A program made the translations under genes and the position numbers. A DNA stretch of 64,000 bases from Ziziphus jujuba (lineage: Eukaryota > Streptophyta > Magnoliopsida > Rosales > Rhamnaceae). Under the pieces are notes generated by a model. It had not been told where the DNA came from and did not search any database. It saw nothing but the letters and a program-made list of their open reading frames with translations. The stretch lies in contig NC_083382.1 of assembly GCF_031755915.1 (NCBI RefSeq), forward strand, positions 12,783,001-12,847,000. Direction: 5' to 3'. The number at the start of each line of letters is the position of its first letter. Within the stretch, counting starts at the first letter, position 1. Shown piece after piece: positions 33,721 through 46,462 of the stretch.

Positions 33721-36696
33721 AATAATTATGTATGATTATTAAAAGGAAAAATGGAAAGTAGTAGCGGAAACGCAGATCCAGATTGGTCACATTATATTCC
33801 AATTGAAGGTAACAAGTATGGTACAATTTGCAAATATTGTAACCATAAAATGCAAAGTGGTTGAATAATAAAATTAAAGTATCATTTAGCACATTCTGAT
33901 CCAAAAAGTAATGTTAAAAAGTACCCTAATGTACCTCCAGAAGTGAAGAAAGAGATTTACCATTATTTGAAGAAGAAAGAACATGCAAAATTGAAAAAAA
34001 AAAAACAATGGAGGAAGATATTCGTAATGAATTACGGGGTAATTTAGCTCCATTTCGGAGTAATTATGATGATGGTGATGATGATGATGATGATAATGAT
34101 GATATATGTATATATCCAGCAGATATGCATCCCGATGAAATAAACTCATATAAAGCTGCAGTCCGTGCATCTAAACAAGACAGATGGGAAGAAGAACAAG
34201 GAAGGAACTTTGTTAACCCTAGAGGTCAAAGATCAGGATCTTCTCGAGAGGGTGGTAGTCAATCATGTGCTCAATTTCGTCGTGCAACAAGTATAAGGGA
34301 GCCCATTCGTAGACAACAATCTCAATAATTTTCTCCAGTTGCACTTGCACCTTCGTTGTATAAGTCATCCGGTGCAAAACAAAAAAATATAAAAGATGTG
34401 TTGACAAAAGGTGGTATGAAAAACACATTGGGAAGACTAGTAGTAAAGTTCTTTATTTATGATAATGTCCCACCTGCAAAGGCAAAATCGCACCATTTCA
34501 AAAACATGATCGTTGGTGCTCAACAATCAAGTATGGAAGTTCAAATTCCATCTCCATATGAAATTAAGGAAAAATATCTAGACATGGAATATAAAAAGGT
34601 GCAACAACATATTGAAAAGTTTAAAAAAATGTTTAAAAAAAGCTGGAAGACATATGGTTGTACAATTATGTGCGATGGATGGACAGGACCAACTAAGCTA
34701 TCCATATTGAATTTTATGATCTATTGCAAAGGGTCATCAGTGTTTCTTAAGTCAGTTGATGCCTCAGATAAAATAAAAAACTATAAGTATATATACAAAC
34801 TTTTGGAGAATGTTATCAATGAAGTGGACAAGAACAATGTTGTGCAAATAGTTATGGATAACGATTCTGCATTCGTAAAGGCTGGTAAGAAATTGATGAC
34901 ACAGTACAACTTGTATTAGACACCATGTGCTGCGCATTGTATTGATCTTATATTTGAGGATATTGGAAAGCATGAAAGTATTGCAAGGATCATTCAGCGT
35001 GCAAGAATGATAACCAATTATATTTATAATCATAATTGGTTACTTTCTTTAATGCGAGATATATGTAAAGGAGACATCGTTTGACCAGGAGCAACAAGGT
35101 TTGCAACAAACTATATTGCTTTAAATAGTCTCCTTAAAAAGAAAACTTCTCTAAAACAAGTCTTTACAAGCGATGCATAGGCTGAGCATCAATTGAGTCG
35201 AACAAAACCAGGTAAAGAAGTGGAGAAACTTATCCTTGATAATCATTTTTGGGATTCTGTTACTCACCTTGTTAATTTATATGGGCCATTATATAATATT
35301 TTGCGAATTGTTGATGCTGAGTTCATACCTACGATGCCAATATTATATGATTGTTTTCAAAAAATGAAATATGCAATCAATAACCAAAGAGGAATTCAGC
35401 GGGTTATGGGCATCATAAATGCTCGATGGGACAATACACTTTCTCATTCTCTCCATATGGCTGGTAATTTTATGTCAATTACTTATTATTAATTAATATT
35501 TTGTCTTATAATTATATATTAGATTTAATTTTTATTATTATTTTGTAGCATACTTTCTGAATCCACGGTTTCCGTATAAAGAAGGTATTGGCACTGATTC
35601 AGATCTTGTACAAGCTGTTCATCATGTCTTTGCAGCATTATATCCAAATTCGGATCGTATATCTCAATTTGGAAATGAAGTAAGATTTTGTTTATTATTT
35701 TTTTTTAACTAACATAGGAATAACGTTTTTTATAATTTTCTTCATTTTTACATATAGATAATATGCTTTAGAGATGCACGAAAAGGGTTTGGTGATCGTG
35801 CAGCAATTGCCGCCTGAGCGGAAATGATACTTGGTATGTGTCAGGACCCGTCTAGAATTCCTTCCCCGGAACCCTAGACAGCCCTGATCCCAGGGAAACC
35901 CTACCGAACTCTCCAACGGAAAATCCGGCAGAGCCTCCCCTAAGGGATTTACTTACCACAAATTTACCTGCACTGAAAACACACTTCTAAAATTGTCCCC
36001 TTATTCCTCCCACAGTACTACAAGTTGGTTCCACAAATTTCAGCACTTCAAAATAAATACAGTAATCCAGTGCATAATAAATACAACAAGAATGAAAGAA
36101 ATAGTACAACTGCAATAAAGAAGATCAGGGTACTTCACGAAGTAAAACAGCGAGGAAGATCAAGTCCGCTCCGAATGAACACCGACAACCTGGAACCTAG
36201 AGGAACGGAATTTAAGAGTGTGAGATGCTAATCATCTCAGTGAGCGACCCTACTACTCTACACTATAATACCACGGTAATAGGTATATAAATAATAATTA
36301 TTTGGAAATAATATTTTCTCTCAAAACCCTTACAATTCTCTCAGTTGGAAAGGTTCCCCTTTTTAAAACATTTTCACAAAACCCTTATTCATATTCCCCA
36401 AAAACCAAGACATCAAATGAGTATCCGAACAGTAATAAATAAATTTTAATTCCAATACAGCTTTAAAACATTTTATTTTTTTTAAAACACAGTTCCAAAA
36501 ATCAGTTGATGCACCCACTATATACCAGTGGCGCCAACAGTACCCAGCGTCCCAAGGTACCGCCAGACAGGAGGTTATAGAAAGAAACCGGCATACGGTC
36601 GCGTGGCGTCCCACTGCGCCGCTGCTAACCTGGTGTCCCGGCCAAAGGGGGGTGGCCGCCCTCTCCGATGGCATCCACAGGACACCCTCATAATAT

Positions 36697-36782
36697 CAAC
36701 CGCGCGCTACTCACACCCACCTGCGCGCTAATCACATCACCTGCGCGCTAATCACACCCACCTGCGCGCTAATCACAACCGT
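36697..36782. repeat. Short tandem repeat of about 22-25 bp inside the LTR
   Basis: CTGCGCGCTAATCACA recurs three times with small length changes, preceded by a related CCGCGCGCTACTCACA and followed by a degenerate unit. Confidence 0.8.
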
Positions 36783-38454
36783 GTGCACACTAACCATATC
36801 ACATATACCATATCACATAATCAGAATACCAGTACGTGCACGGTGCATCTAAAAATTATAAAATCCGCAAATTTAAATTATAAAACAAATTTCACATTTT
36901 TCATAAGCATAGCGGGCATAATCCATCCGCTTGAACCGGGAAATTCTCCACAATTTCCTTATAATCAATGCCATAAATTCCATGATTTTCAAATCCACCA
37001 ACTCCCAAATCCATCAATTCAAATATCCACATTTTTCCAAGCATAAATAATTTCTCGAAATATCATAATCAAATCTCATAATATTCCATGGGTATATTTT
37101 ATAAAAATTGAAATCACCAACATAACCAAATATTTTCTTCGAAATATTTGAAAATCAAATCATGCCCAATTTACCATTAAAACCACACCAATTTCAAAAT
37201 CCTCAAAACCATAAAATAATTTCACATGGCATAAATTGGTGAAATACACATTTTCTTAAATCCGATAAATTCACAAATAATTCCACAATAATTCAAATAA
37301 ATATTTGGCACATAGAAATTAAATTCCAAATATTTAAATCACACATTATATATTCACCAATTAAATTCCCAAAATTAATTTGAAGGTGGGTCACTCACCT
37401 GGAGCACGCAATTAACCCATGATCCACTACGGGATCAATTCTACGACTCACCGGTGCTCCTAGAACAAAATTCACAGACAGTCAAATAAATTAATATTTT
37501 ATTCGGGTAAATAATACCCGGTACCCGGGGGGTCAAAACACAAACGATATCTAGAATTTACGAGTTATATACCGAATCGAAGCTCGAGTGATGCTGATCA
37601 CAGATTCGGTCTTACTTCCCGGTGATCGGACCCGACGGGGTCGGAATCTCGCCGGAAAGCTTTTCGAGTTTCGGCTCCGCAATTCTCCCAAACCGTCGCG
37701 AATTGGCGGAAATGGAAGTCGGATTCAGATTCAGGAGGTCGAACACAGCGGACTGGAGCTGGCCGGAATTTCGGGTACTCACCGGAACAGTAATTTCCGG
37801 CGGGCCGCCACGGTCACCGGCAACCGTTGCCGGCGGCGCGTGCGTGCGGTGGCCGTTGGCTGTGAAATTTTGCAGACTTGTAGATCGTGAGGAGAGCAGT
37901 CCAACGGGACCGGCGGTGAGCAAAACGGAGGTCGGACGGCGGAGAAATCACCGTTTGAAGATTTCCGACCCCTCGCCGGAAAACGCTCTGATCCCAGCGC
38001 GTCGGTGGTCCGATGGCCGTGATTTTTGGTGGGTAGGCCGGACTTGAGGAGAGGATCAAGGCTGTCAAGCGTGTGTGGCCGGAAAATGGCCGGAACAGTT
38101 CCGATTCGCGGTGGCCGGCGGTGGAGGGGGAAAAATCGCCGCCAAACTTCGGACGTCCGATCCGGGCGCGTCCGGCGGCCGTTCGCCGTGAAATTTGGAG
38201 GTTTTGCCGGAAATGAGGTGGGCAATCTGGCTGGCCGGCGCGTGTACAGTAACTAGGCCGGAAAACATGAAAATGACCGGCGGCCGGTGACTCTCTCTCT
38301 TTTTCTCTCTCCTCTCTCTCTTTCTCTCTCTTCCCCGAGTGTTTTAACAAATAAAACCCCTGTGTGACACTATTCATGCCACATGGACCAATCAGAAACT
38401 GACACGTGGCGTTTCACTGTTCACCGACCCAAAAAATATTAAAATAATACGGTA

Positions 38455-38770
38455 TCCGGTAAACTTCAAACGTCCATAACTTTTTAACCGGATGTCCGTT
38501 TTGAGCGTGCCGCTAGTCTGTGAACTCGTATCGACGAGCACTTCACAATCATGCATGAGTCAAAGCTCAATTCCCCATAAACAAAAAGTCAACTCCGATA
38601 CCCCTTGGACAGTTTGGACTGCAACTTGTTTCGCCCATAACTTTTAAACCGTAGCTCCGTTTTTGACGTGCTACTAGTCTACGAACTCATGGCGTCATGC
38701 ACTTCACCACGGTACCCTGGTCAACTCGAAATTCCCACCAAGTCAAAAGTCAACTTTTGATCCCTTCGGT
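38455..38770. repeat. Diverged tandem repeat of about 170 bp inside the LTR
   Basis: CGTCCATAACTTTTTAACCG at 38470 and CGCCCATAACTTTTAAACCG at 38631 open two aligned units. Both continue through CTCCGTTTT/GTCCGTTTT, GTGCxxCTAGTCT, GAACTC and GCACTTCAC, and end with AGTCAACT. Confidence 0.75.
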
Positions 38771-39528
38771 CAACGGTCAACGGTCAACCTCGGTAAACGT
38801 GCACGGATTCCGGTGCGATTCGGGACGGGGTGTTACAGTATGTGCATTTCAATTACTTGTTATAAAAAAATGTGATTAATATAAAAAAATTTATTAATAT
38901 TTAAAAAAATTTTAAAATTTAATATATTTTGATTTATAATGTTGAAATATACAGCTGAATGGTGGACAATGTATGGTAATAGCACTCCAACGCTCAGAAA
39001 ATTGGCAATGCATATTTTGTCACAAACTGTATCATCATCCGCATGCGAGCATAATTGGAGCACCTTCGCTTTAATACACACAAAACAACGAAATAGGCTC
39101 GCATATGAAAAACTTCAAAAATTGGTTTTTCGCTAATATAATATGAAATTGAGGATACGTGATATGGAATTAACAAATCAACCACAATTAGATTCTGATT
39201 ATTTGGATCTTCTTGAAATTGGAGCTAACCCTGGTGAAGATGAAGATAATCCTATTATCCAATAGGTTAAGAATTCACACTTAGATGATGATCAAGGCAA
39301 TCCAGATCCTCGAGTCGCAATGCATGCTTCACAATTAGGGATAAATGTTGAGAATGTTATTGCTGAAGAAGTTATGAGCAGTGATAGTGGAGGAAATTAT
39401 TCGTTTGAAGTAGTGACAAGGCCTTCAACTAGACGATTTAGTCCTAGTGTAGAAACATTTGGTGGTGGTTATTCTCAACCAAATGAATATGAGGATGAAG
39501 ATGATGATGATGTTGTTGATCTTGATGA

Positions 39529-39562
<34 letters not shown>

Positions 39563-40491
39563 GGTGGTGGTGGTGGTGGCAATAAAGGAGGAGGATATAA
39601 TATAGGTGGAGGTGGGAGTGGAACATACTATCGAGAACCAAGCCAACAACCATTAAGCCCATTTACTGGTGAAGATCAATATACACATGCAACACAGGAT
39701 TTTGATCATGGAGCTCGAACAGCAGGCACTGATTCAAGAAGGCATTATGGCACTTCAATGATGAATCAACATGATGAAGATTATCTTTCTAACTCTTTGG
39801 ATGCAATGAGTTTAAATACACAAGTTAATTCTTAATTTGGAAATTCTGAGATTCCAATTGTGTATCCAATTGGTCAAATGAGCTCACATAATCCTCACAG
39901 AGATTACGATGTTGATATCTTCAATCATCCCATGTCTCAAAATGAATGTTATACTCCTCATTGGATAAATCTACACTATCCTCCACTTGGACAATTGGTT
40001 GGGATTGATAGAGAAAGATATACTTGGCACATCTACAATTACATGGAAAATTTCGCTAACATGATGAGTTGGAATGCCTATTGTTATACACGTGAAACAT
40101 CAAAATATGATCATCAATTTGAAGAATAAGGAATTCTTTTTGGTATTAATAATGTATTAGGGATTATATTTGAGAATTTCTTGTATCTTACTATTATCTG
40201 TTAAATTTTCTATATTTTGGTGTGAATTAACTTTATATTTTATTCATTTATAAATAATTTGTTATATTTATAGAATATGTTATGATTATTGTATTCTAAT
40301 TATTGTATTTTTATATAATTTTATTATATTAATTATCTCATATATAAAAAAATTATATTCTAAATTAAAAATTTATAGTTTCCGTAACTTTACAGATATT
40401 TCCATCGATATCGACATTTCTATGGATATTTCCGTAAAATCATACCCTCGACATTTCCATCGACATCGATATTTTCTTCACTGAATATGAT

Positions 40492-41102
40492 GATGCCATC
40501 ATAATGACATCTACAACACATTTCGGAAAAAAAAAAAAAAAAGGATCATTTATTTATTCTTATTTTTTTATTTATTCATTTTTTACTTCTTTATTTATTT
40601 TTTTAAAAACATTATATTCCCAAATTTATTTTGTCTTAAATACCCATGGTTAAAATTGCATATGTTTAGTTTTCCTTACAGAAGCTTTGTGCTTAGTATG
40701 TATAATAATATAGAATTTTAAGTACTCATTTGTTATGATTTACTTTATCTATATTATGGATGCCAGTGGAATAAATGTTAACATAATAAATGAAATTTTA
40801 AGTTTTTATCTTTCATAAAATCTAATTTTATCCGGTTTATGAGTGTCAATATAATATCAGTATAGTAGGTAGGATGTTTTGCTATTTGTCTATTTCATAA
40901 AATTATCAATATATTTATTCTTTTCCGCTTATAAACCAGGATTTACATGAGTGATTAAACTACCTTATTGGTGGTTTAATTAGTTTATTAGATATTTAGA
41001 GTGGCTTAATTGAATACCATGAATTATAGGTTTTGAGTCATTTTGTCCGTAACTTAGTTAAATGTATTTGATTGTAGTGATTTGGTTGACTATCGCTAGC
41101 CT
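40492..41102. other. AT-rich spacer after the hAT element
   Basis: No gene is seen. There is a poly-A run at 40528-40543. Confidence 0.5.
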
Positions 41103-42974
41103 GTGTATGGGCACTTTTTGTGCTACAAAGACCACAGTGATATCTATATATTTGTATATAAGGGGGCTGCGAAAATATTAATTGCATTATTTTATGTTGT
41201 ATATGCTTTGTTGTGTTTGCTATTTTTCATAGCTAGTAGCACACCTAATATTTTGTCAATCACTGCTAAGATAAAATTGGATGGGACCAATTACCAAATT
41301 TTGGTAATAAATATAACATTTATGAAGTTGGATATGGTTTTAGAGATGAATCCACTAGAGGTGACAACTAGTGAGAGTAATGTTGTGATCAAGAAACTTG
41401 ATAAGGATTGAAGTACTCTAACAAATGCTGCATGATGATGATGAAGAGTTATATGGATGAATTTATATATGCTAGTATTCTAAAAATTGACATTGCCAAG
41501 AAGCTTCTTGAGGAAATTAGAAAGAAGTTGATTAAGTTTGACAAAAATAAGAAGTATCATTATTTGGATTTTTTGAGTAATATCAAGTATGATGGGTTTA
41601 CAGAAATGAGGGAGCATATTATGTTACTTTCCTTCTATAACAGCAAGCTTAAAGATCTTAAGATGGATATTGGTAAGGAGTTCTTGACTTACTCTATAAT
41701 GAGAAGCCATCTATTTCAATTTGATAATATCAGGTCAAACCTAAATACCAAAAAGGGTGGATATAAATTGGAGGAGTTGACTGTCATTCTTGTAAAGAAA
41801 GAGGATGATATCAAGTTAAACAGGTTGAGCTCCATCACTATGGAATCGCATTAAGATGACAAATTCAAAAAGTTTCTTTAAAGAAGGGATAAAGATTCAA
41901 GCTCAACAAGAAGAAAAGTTTTCTAATGTGAAATTCAAAGGACACAAAGATGGTTCTTCTTTTTCGGGCGAGAAGAAAGAATACTTCAGTAGGAAGTTTA
42001 ACAACTGCAACAAGATTAGACATAAGCCGGTTAATTGTTAAAGGTTGAAAAGAAAGCAAGAGAAAAAAAGTAATCTTTTGATGATTGAAACCATATTATT
42101 GATGTGCCTATGAATAATAGGTGGTTGGATAATAGAGCAGCAATTCATGGAGCAACAATATTTGTTACTAATTCATTGCAAGAGATGATAAGTCAAAGGT
42201 TGCTAACCAATCTTAAGTAATATGTTGACATGGAAAATAGTTCAAGAGTGAAGTTGGATATCTTGTAAACAATCAAGCAGAAACTTACCACAAGATATGT
42301 TTTAAAGTTGTAAAAAAATTTTTATGTACCCTTAATAAGAAAGAACTTGTTATCTATTTATCTTTTGAATAGTCAGAGTTACAATTCTTTTATTTGCTAA
42401 TAATAAAGTTGAACTTTATAAAAATGGTAAACTTGTTAATCTTGAAACTTTATGTGGCAATTTATATCAAACTTAATTTATTTGGTAATGATATCAATTC
42501 TTCTGTTAATTCTGTTGTTGCTCCTGTTCTTATTTCCAAATACCCAAGAATGAATGATAATTCTTCTAAGCTACAGCATATGAATTTAGGGCATATTTCT
42601 ACGCACAGAATGGAAAGGCTAATAAGGACGAAATATTTTCTAATTTTGATTTCTCTGACTTGTCAACTTATGTTGAATGTACTAAGAATAAATTGACTTT
42701 CAAAGTTAGGAAGGATAAGATTGCTAGTTGTGGATATTTTTTGGAGTTAATTCATATTGATATATGTGGACTTTTCACTCCAATTGCTTTATGAGATTAT
42801 GGGTATTTTGTTTCCTTCATTGATGACTTCTCTTATTATCGATATGTTGAGCTTATCTATGAGAAGTTGGACTCTTTTGTTGTCTTTAGGAGTTCAAAGT
42901 AAATATTGAGCTTTAGAAGAGTAAGAAGCTGAAGGCTATGAAGTCTAAAAAAAATGATGAATTTTATGGTAACA
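41103..42974 (+). mobile_element. Truncated Copia retrotransposon relic, plus strand
   Basis: Fragments of a Copia polyprotein in order: gag start with IKLDGTNYQILVINI (about 41270), a UBN2-like gag region (41408-41854, with LLEEIRKKLIKFDKNKKYHY), a zinc-knuckle remnant NCNKIRHKPVNC (42006-42041), the pre-integrase motif LQHMNLGHISTHRMERLI (about 42572-42625) and the integrase start LELIHIDICGLFTP to FIDDFSYYRYVELIYEKLDS (about 42735-42885), then a remnant reading NDEFYG up to about 42972. Stops and frame changes lie between all pieces. The protein breaks off in the integrase; reverse transcriptase, RNase H and both LTRs are absent. Confidence 0.82.
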
Positions 42975-44223
42975 ATAGAGCCCTATAAGAAATATAACTT
43001 GGTAGATTTTTTCTGCTCTTTCATCACACCAAGAACACCTTTGCTAACGTTCAAAACTCCACCTTCATCAGTGTACTTGTACCCTTTTGAGTCAAGAGTA
43101 CTCAATGAGATGAGATTCCTTTTCAGACTGGGATGTGTTTCACGTCCCCTAGTGTCCTGACAACTCCATCAAACATCTTAATCTTGACTGTTCCAACACC
43201 TGCAATATTACAAAATGCATTATTTTCCATCAACACAGCACCCTTAGATACAGTTTCATATGTTGAAAACCAATCCCGATTAGGACACATATGAAACATA
43301 CAGCAAGAATTTAGAATCCACTCATCACAAGGTTTCGAGTTATTATCAAACAATAAGGAGCTCTCAATCACTGTAATGATCTTCTACAAAACTGACCTGA
43401 TCAGAATTGTCCAGTTGTTTTCCCTTTTGATTAGCAGCAGTCCTCTTATTCTTATTCTGTAATTTATAACACTTTGATTTAATGTGCCCCTTCTTCTTGC
43501 AGTACCTACATATCTTTTCCTTATTGCTAGATTCTTGATATGCCTCTCCAATCACCACCAGAATTCCTCTTTTGCGTTCTGCCTCGAACAACAAGACCTT
43601 CTGCCTGAGTCTCAGATCTCATTACAAGCTGCTTCATCTTTTACTTAGAGAACAAAGCATCATAAACCTCTTCCAAAGTAAGAGTATCACGACTATACAA
43701 AATAGTATCTCTAAAATTCGAATATAAAGAAGGCAGCGAACATAGCAAAATCAACCTTAAATCCTCTTTGTCATACTTAACCTTTATAGCCTCTTAATCA
43801 GCAACAATTTCCTTAAAAACAGTTAAGTGGTCAGCCAAAGATGTACCTTCAGACATATGATGAGAATACAACCACTTCTTTAGATGCAATTTGCTAGTTA
43901 AACTTTTTATCATGCACAATTGCTCCAATTTCAGTCATAATGCAATGGAAGTTTTCTCCTTCAAGACATTCTGCAGAATCTAATTAGAGAGATGAAGTTG
44001 AATTTGAGTTAGGGCTTTACGATCCTTATATTATTTCTCCTCCATAGTCCAAGACGAGGGCATCTCATCAAACCCTAATAGCGCATCTTCCAAATCTATT
44101 TGTGTAAAAACAGCCCGCATCTTGGCTAGCCATAGCGCAAATCTGGTGTCGTGATTCGATAGCAAAATATCATACTTCACAGTTGCCATTGTCGAAATCA
44201 AATCCGGAGCTCTGATACCACTT
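42972..44223 (-). mobile_element. Truncated Copia retrotransposon relic, minus strand
   Basis: A second, different Copia element reads on the minus strand: gag begins MATVKYDILLSNHDTRFALW at 44189, continues through LHLKKWLYSHHMSEGTSLADH, then zinc knuckle CRYCKKKGHIKSKCYKLQNK (about 43450-43510), a protease region with [14 protein letters not shown] (about 43250-43300) and LISLSTLDSKGYKYTDEGG (about 43060-43115), ending near 42972. A primer-binding site lies just before gag. Pol after the protease is missing. Stops are frequent, so it is dead. Confidence 0.82.
44209..44220 (-). other. Primer-binding site of the minus-strand Copia relic
   Basis: On the minus strand this reads TGGTATCAGAGC, the usual Copia site complementary to initiator tRNA-Met. 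It follows ATAACAAG, so the 5' LTR end (…AACA) is at 44223. Confidence 0.85.
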
Positions 44224-46462
44224 GTTATGAAAATATAACAAGAACAATAGTAATAGAAGAACGAGAACAAAAATAAAAAACACACAGATTTATGTGGAAA
44301 ATCTTTGACGGAAAAAAACTATTGGTACAGAACAACAAATCTTTTATTGAAAAATTGGTACAAGAGATGAGAGCAAATAGAGCTGCTACAAAACTCAATA
44401 CAACCAAAAAAAATCTCAAAAGCATAAACATATTGTATGGTATCAAATCTCGACCTCTGCTACCACCACAGAGCTGCAAAAAATTCTACAAAATAAATTT
44501 CATCAAACGGGTCATACCATGAACTTTTCGAGTTGAGTCAAATATAATTCTGGTTACCAACTTTAACAAGAACTATTTCCAGGAATTATAAGACAAGAGG
44601 ATAAAGAATGCTTAAGTAAGGGGTGGTCATAAACAAAACCAAATAGAAGAAAGACAAAGAAAATTGTGATGAAGGATAATGGTAAACAACTTGTAGTAGA
44701 TTGAGCAAAAGTGGAAGCAAGCAGCAGACAGAGTAAAAGATCATACAAACAGTACCTGTTGATTGTGCTTAATATACCATATGCATCTCATGACAGATAG
44801 GACTCGAAATTTCAATAAATAAAGCAACTGTTGTTGCGAAGAAGATTACCACATCTTCAAACTATCAAATGTAGCACTCATTTCTTAGTGAGAACACTGA
44901 ATCCTTCTAGGTACAAAGATTAGCATATTAATATCCATATATCAATGGCATATCTCAAACATCCTAGAAAGAAACATATAAATTGAAGATGTTGAAGTCT
45001 GTCCATTTAAAGAGTTGTAAAAAGTGACAGCCACCTGGTTTTGAGAACATTGTTTATGAGAGGAGGATTGCTTGTTTTCAAAGTTCTAGCCACATCTCTG
45101 ATACTGCAGGCGCTTAGCCACCACATAACGGCCATGCACCACATCAAGCCAAATTTTGGAACTTACAACAGCATCCCGAAACATCCATGACTCGATTAGG
45201 ATTACTCAGCCAATTCATCATCATGGGAAAAGATCTGAAATAATTTTCCCTTCCAAATATTTCATCAAAAGATCACCTTCATATGAGGACTAGAGTCTTA
45301 TCATGTACAAGAGCTTGGCACCTTTCCCTTTTTATTTTTCTCCTACATTAAATTGGAAATTTTACACAATATTTATAGTGTAAAGTGAATGTATAGCTCT
45401 CAAACTCAGCATAGCATCATTCAGGGGCAAGACCTAAGGGAAACTCAAAATGCCATTGCCTTTTACCTCAAGAATCTTTAGCTTTCAGACTGATCAAATT
45501 TCTATATGGTAAAAACATAAGAAACAAATTATGACATTCTCTTAATGAACATAAAGGAAAGCTATGCAGGTTCGCTTCTAGGCATTTATGGAACTTCCTA
45601 GACATTACATAGTGCAGGCAACCCTGAAGATGAAATCTTGATAATATCACAAATTAGAGAAAACTCTACAGACATATCACTGAATCATGAAGTCCAATGC
45701 CTATCAGCAACGAAAAAAAAGAAAAGGAATCATGAAGTCCAATGCAGCTCTTGCAGCTAATGCAACAAATCAAAAACCAAGTCCAAGAAATTTACATTTA
45801 TGCTACATATTTTTTGGTCAAAGTTCAGACTTTCAACCCAAATTTTGGGTCTTTTTCATGGACGATTAAATGTGAATTATGTATCCCACATGCCAACCAA
45901 ATAATCTGTTTTTCTACAAGAAACAAGCATGTTGTTATTATTATACTTATTCCTTTTTTCGTCCATATGGCATCATATTGGGAAATGGGAAGTACGTTAA
46001 GACCGATATTACAATTATGGTAGTTTACAAAAGTAATAAAATACCCATTTAGCCGATAGTACAAAAATATTCACTAGTAAGAAAAATCCAAACAAAATCC
46101 CACCATCAATGACCCTTTATGTCAATTTTCTGTTTTTTTTTCCTTTTTTTTTTTTTTCCCCCTTTGAAGGGAACAATCAATTTCAAGGAAAGGAGCATAA
46201 TTTTCCTTTATGTCAATGTTAATAAAGGGAAAAAGGGAGCATAATTTTTATTTACCATGTTGCAATCAATCTTTTTAAAGCTCTGTGGAATGAAAGCTCA
46301 CCATTGGACTGTGACAAATGATATTAATTAGAGTAATAATTACCACATCATATAGCATAAACATAAACCGAAACGGGTTTCTTCTTAAAAAACCAAAAAA
46401 AAAAAAAAAAAAGGCAAATTGATATTGTCAGTCATTTTCAGCAAATAAACAACTAAAGCATT
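44223..46462. other. 5' LTR remnant of the minus-strand Copia, then unassigned DNA
   Basis: The LTR extends rightwards from 44223 (ATTTATGTGGAAAATC at about 44289 is typical of Copia leaders), but its far end was not located. The rest (about 44600-46440) has somewhat higher complexity than its AT-rich surroundings, yet no protein family is recognised in any frame. A direct repeat of AATCATGAAGTCCAATGC occurs at about 45683 and 45729. Confidence 0.45.

Larger units (their letters stand above)
35839..38837 (-). mobile_element. 3.0-kb solo LTR (or LTR-like insertion) inside the hAT transposase
   Basis: It starts TGTCAGGACCCG and ends GACGGGGTGTTACA, the TG...CA form of LTRs. Read on the minus strand the start is TGTAACACCCCGTCCC, a common plant gypsy-LTR opening, hence the strand given. 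It is flanked by a perfect 5-bp target duplication GTATG (35834-35838 and 38838-38842). No internal copy of either end, primer-binding site or coding domain was seen, so a solo LTR is the simplest reading, though 3 kb is long. The interior holds a GC-rich, CpG-rich zone (37590-38280) that stands out sharply from its surroundings and opens long frames on both strands without recognisable domains. Confidence 0.75.
33751..40129 (+). pseudogene. Decayed BED-zinc-finger hAT transposase
   Basis: Pieces in the right order: a start at 33751 with a BED-type finger (CKYC at about 33825, then HLAH), an acidic linker (34040-34120), the DUF659-like core (MCDGWTGPTKLSILNF, MDNDSAFVKAGKKL, CAAHCIDLIFEDI), QRVMGIINARWD, exon YFLNPRFPYKEG (from 35550), and the C-terminal dimerisation region EWWTMYGNSTPTLRKLA with SSACEHNWSTFALIH (38955-39135). 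A long Asp/Gly-rich tail follows (GAT/GGT codon runs at 39500-39580), continuing to 40129. Damage includes stops at 33862, 34327, 34918, 35083, 35178, 35816 and 39135, a frameshift in the A-run at about 34000, and the LTR insertion exactly at a splice donor (35838). Introns at about 35464-35549 and 35680-35759 are still recognisable. Confidence 0.88.
30383..40483 (+). mobile_element. Complete 10.1-kb hAT transposon with nested insertion
   Basis: The left end CAGGGAAGCAAAAATCG and the reverse complement of the right end CAGTGAAGAAAATATCG form hAT-type terminal inverted repeats. Similarity continues through TGGAAATGTCG on both sides. Flanks are a probable 8-bp target duplication, AGTATGAT (30375-30382) and AATATGAT (40484-40491), with one mismatch. 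Subterminal regions repeat TGTCG/CGACA motifs. From left to right the element contains a purine-rich repeat (30711-30930), an ATT-rich array (31686-33720), a broken transposase gene (33751-40129) and a 3.0-kb LTR insertion (35839-38837). Without the insertion it would be about 7.1 kb. The coding damage makes it non-autonomous now. Confidence 0.85.

Noticed and set aside
37588..38377. Several 100-190-codon Arg/Pro-rich frames on both strands
   Set aside because: GC-rich core of the LTR has few stop codons by chance; frames overlap on both strands and show no domain.
35839..38837. A complete small LTR element (TRIM) rather than a solo LTR
   Set aside because: Neither the TGTCAGGACC end nor the GGTGTTACA end recurs inside the interval, and no primer-binding site was seen.
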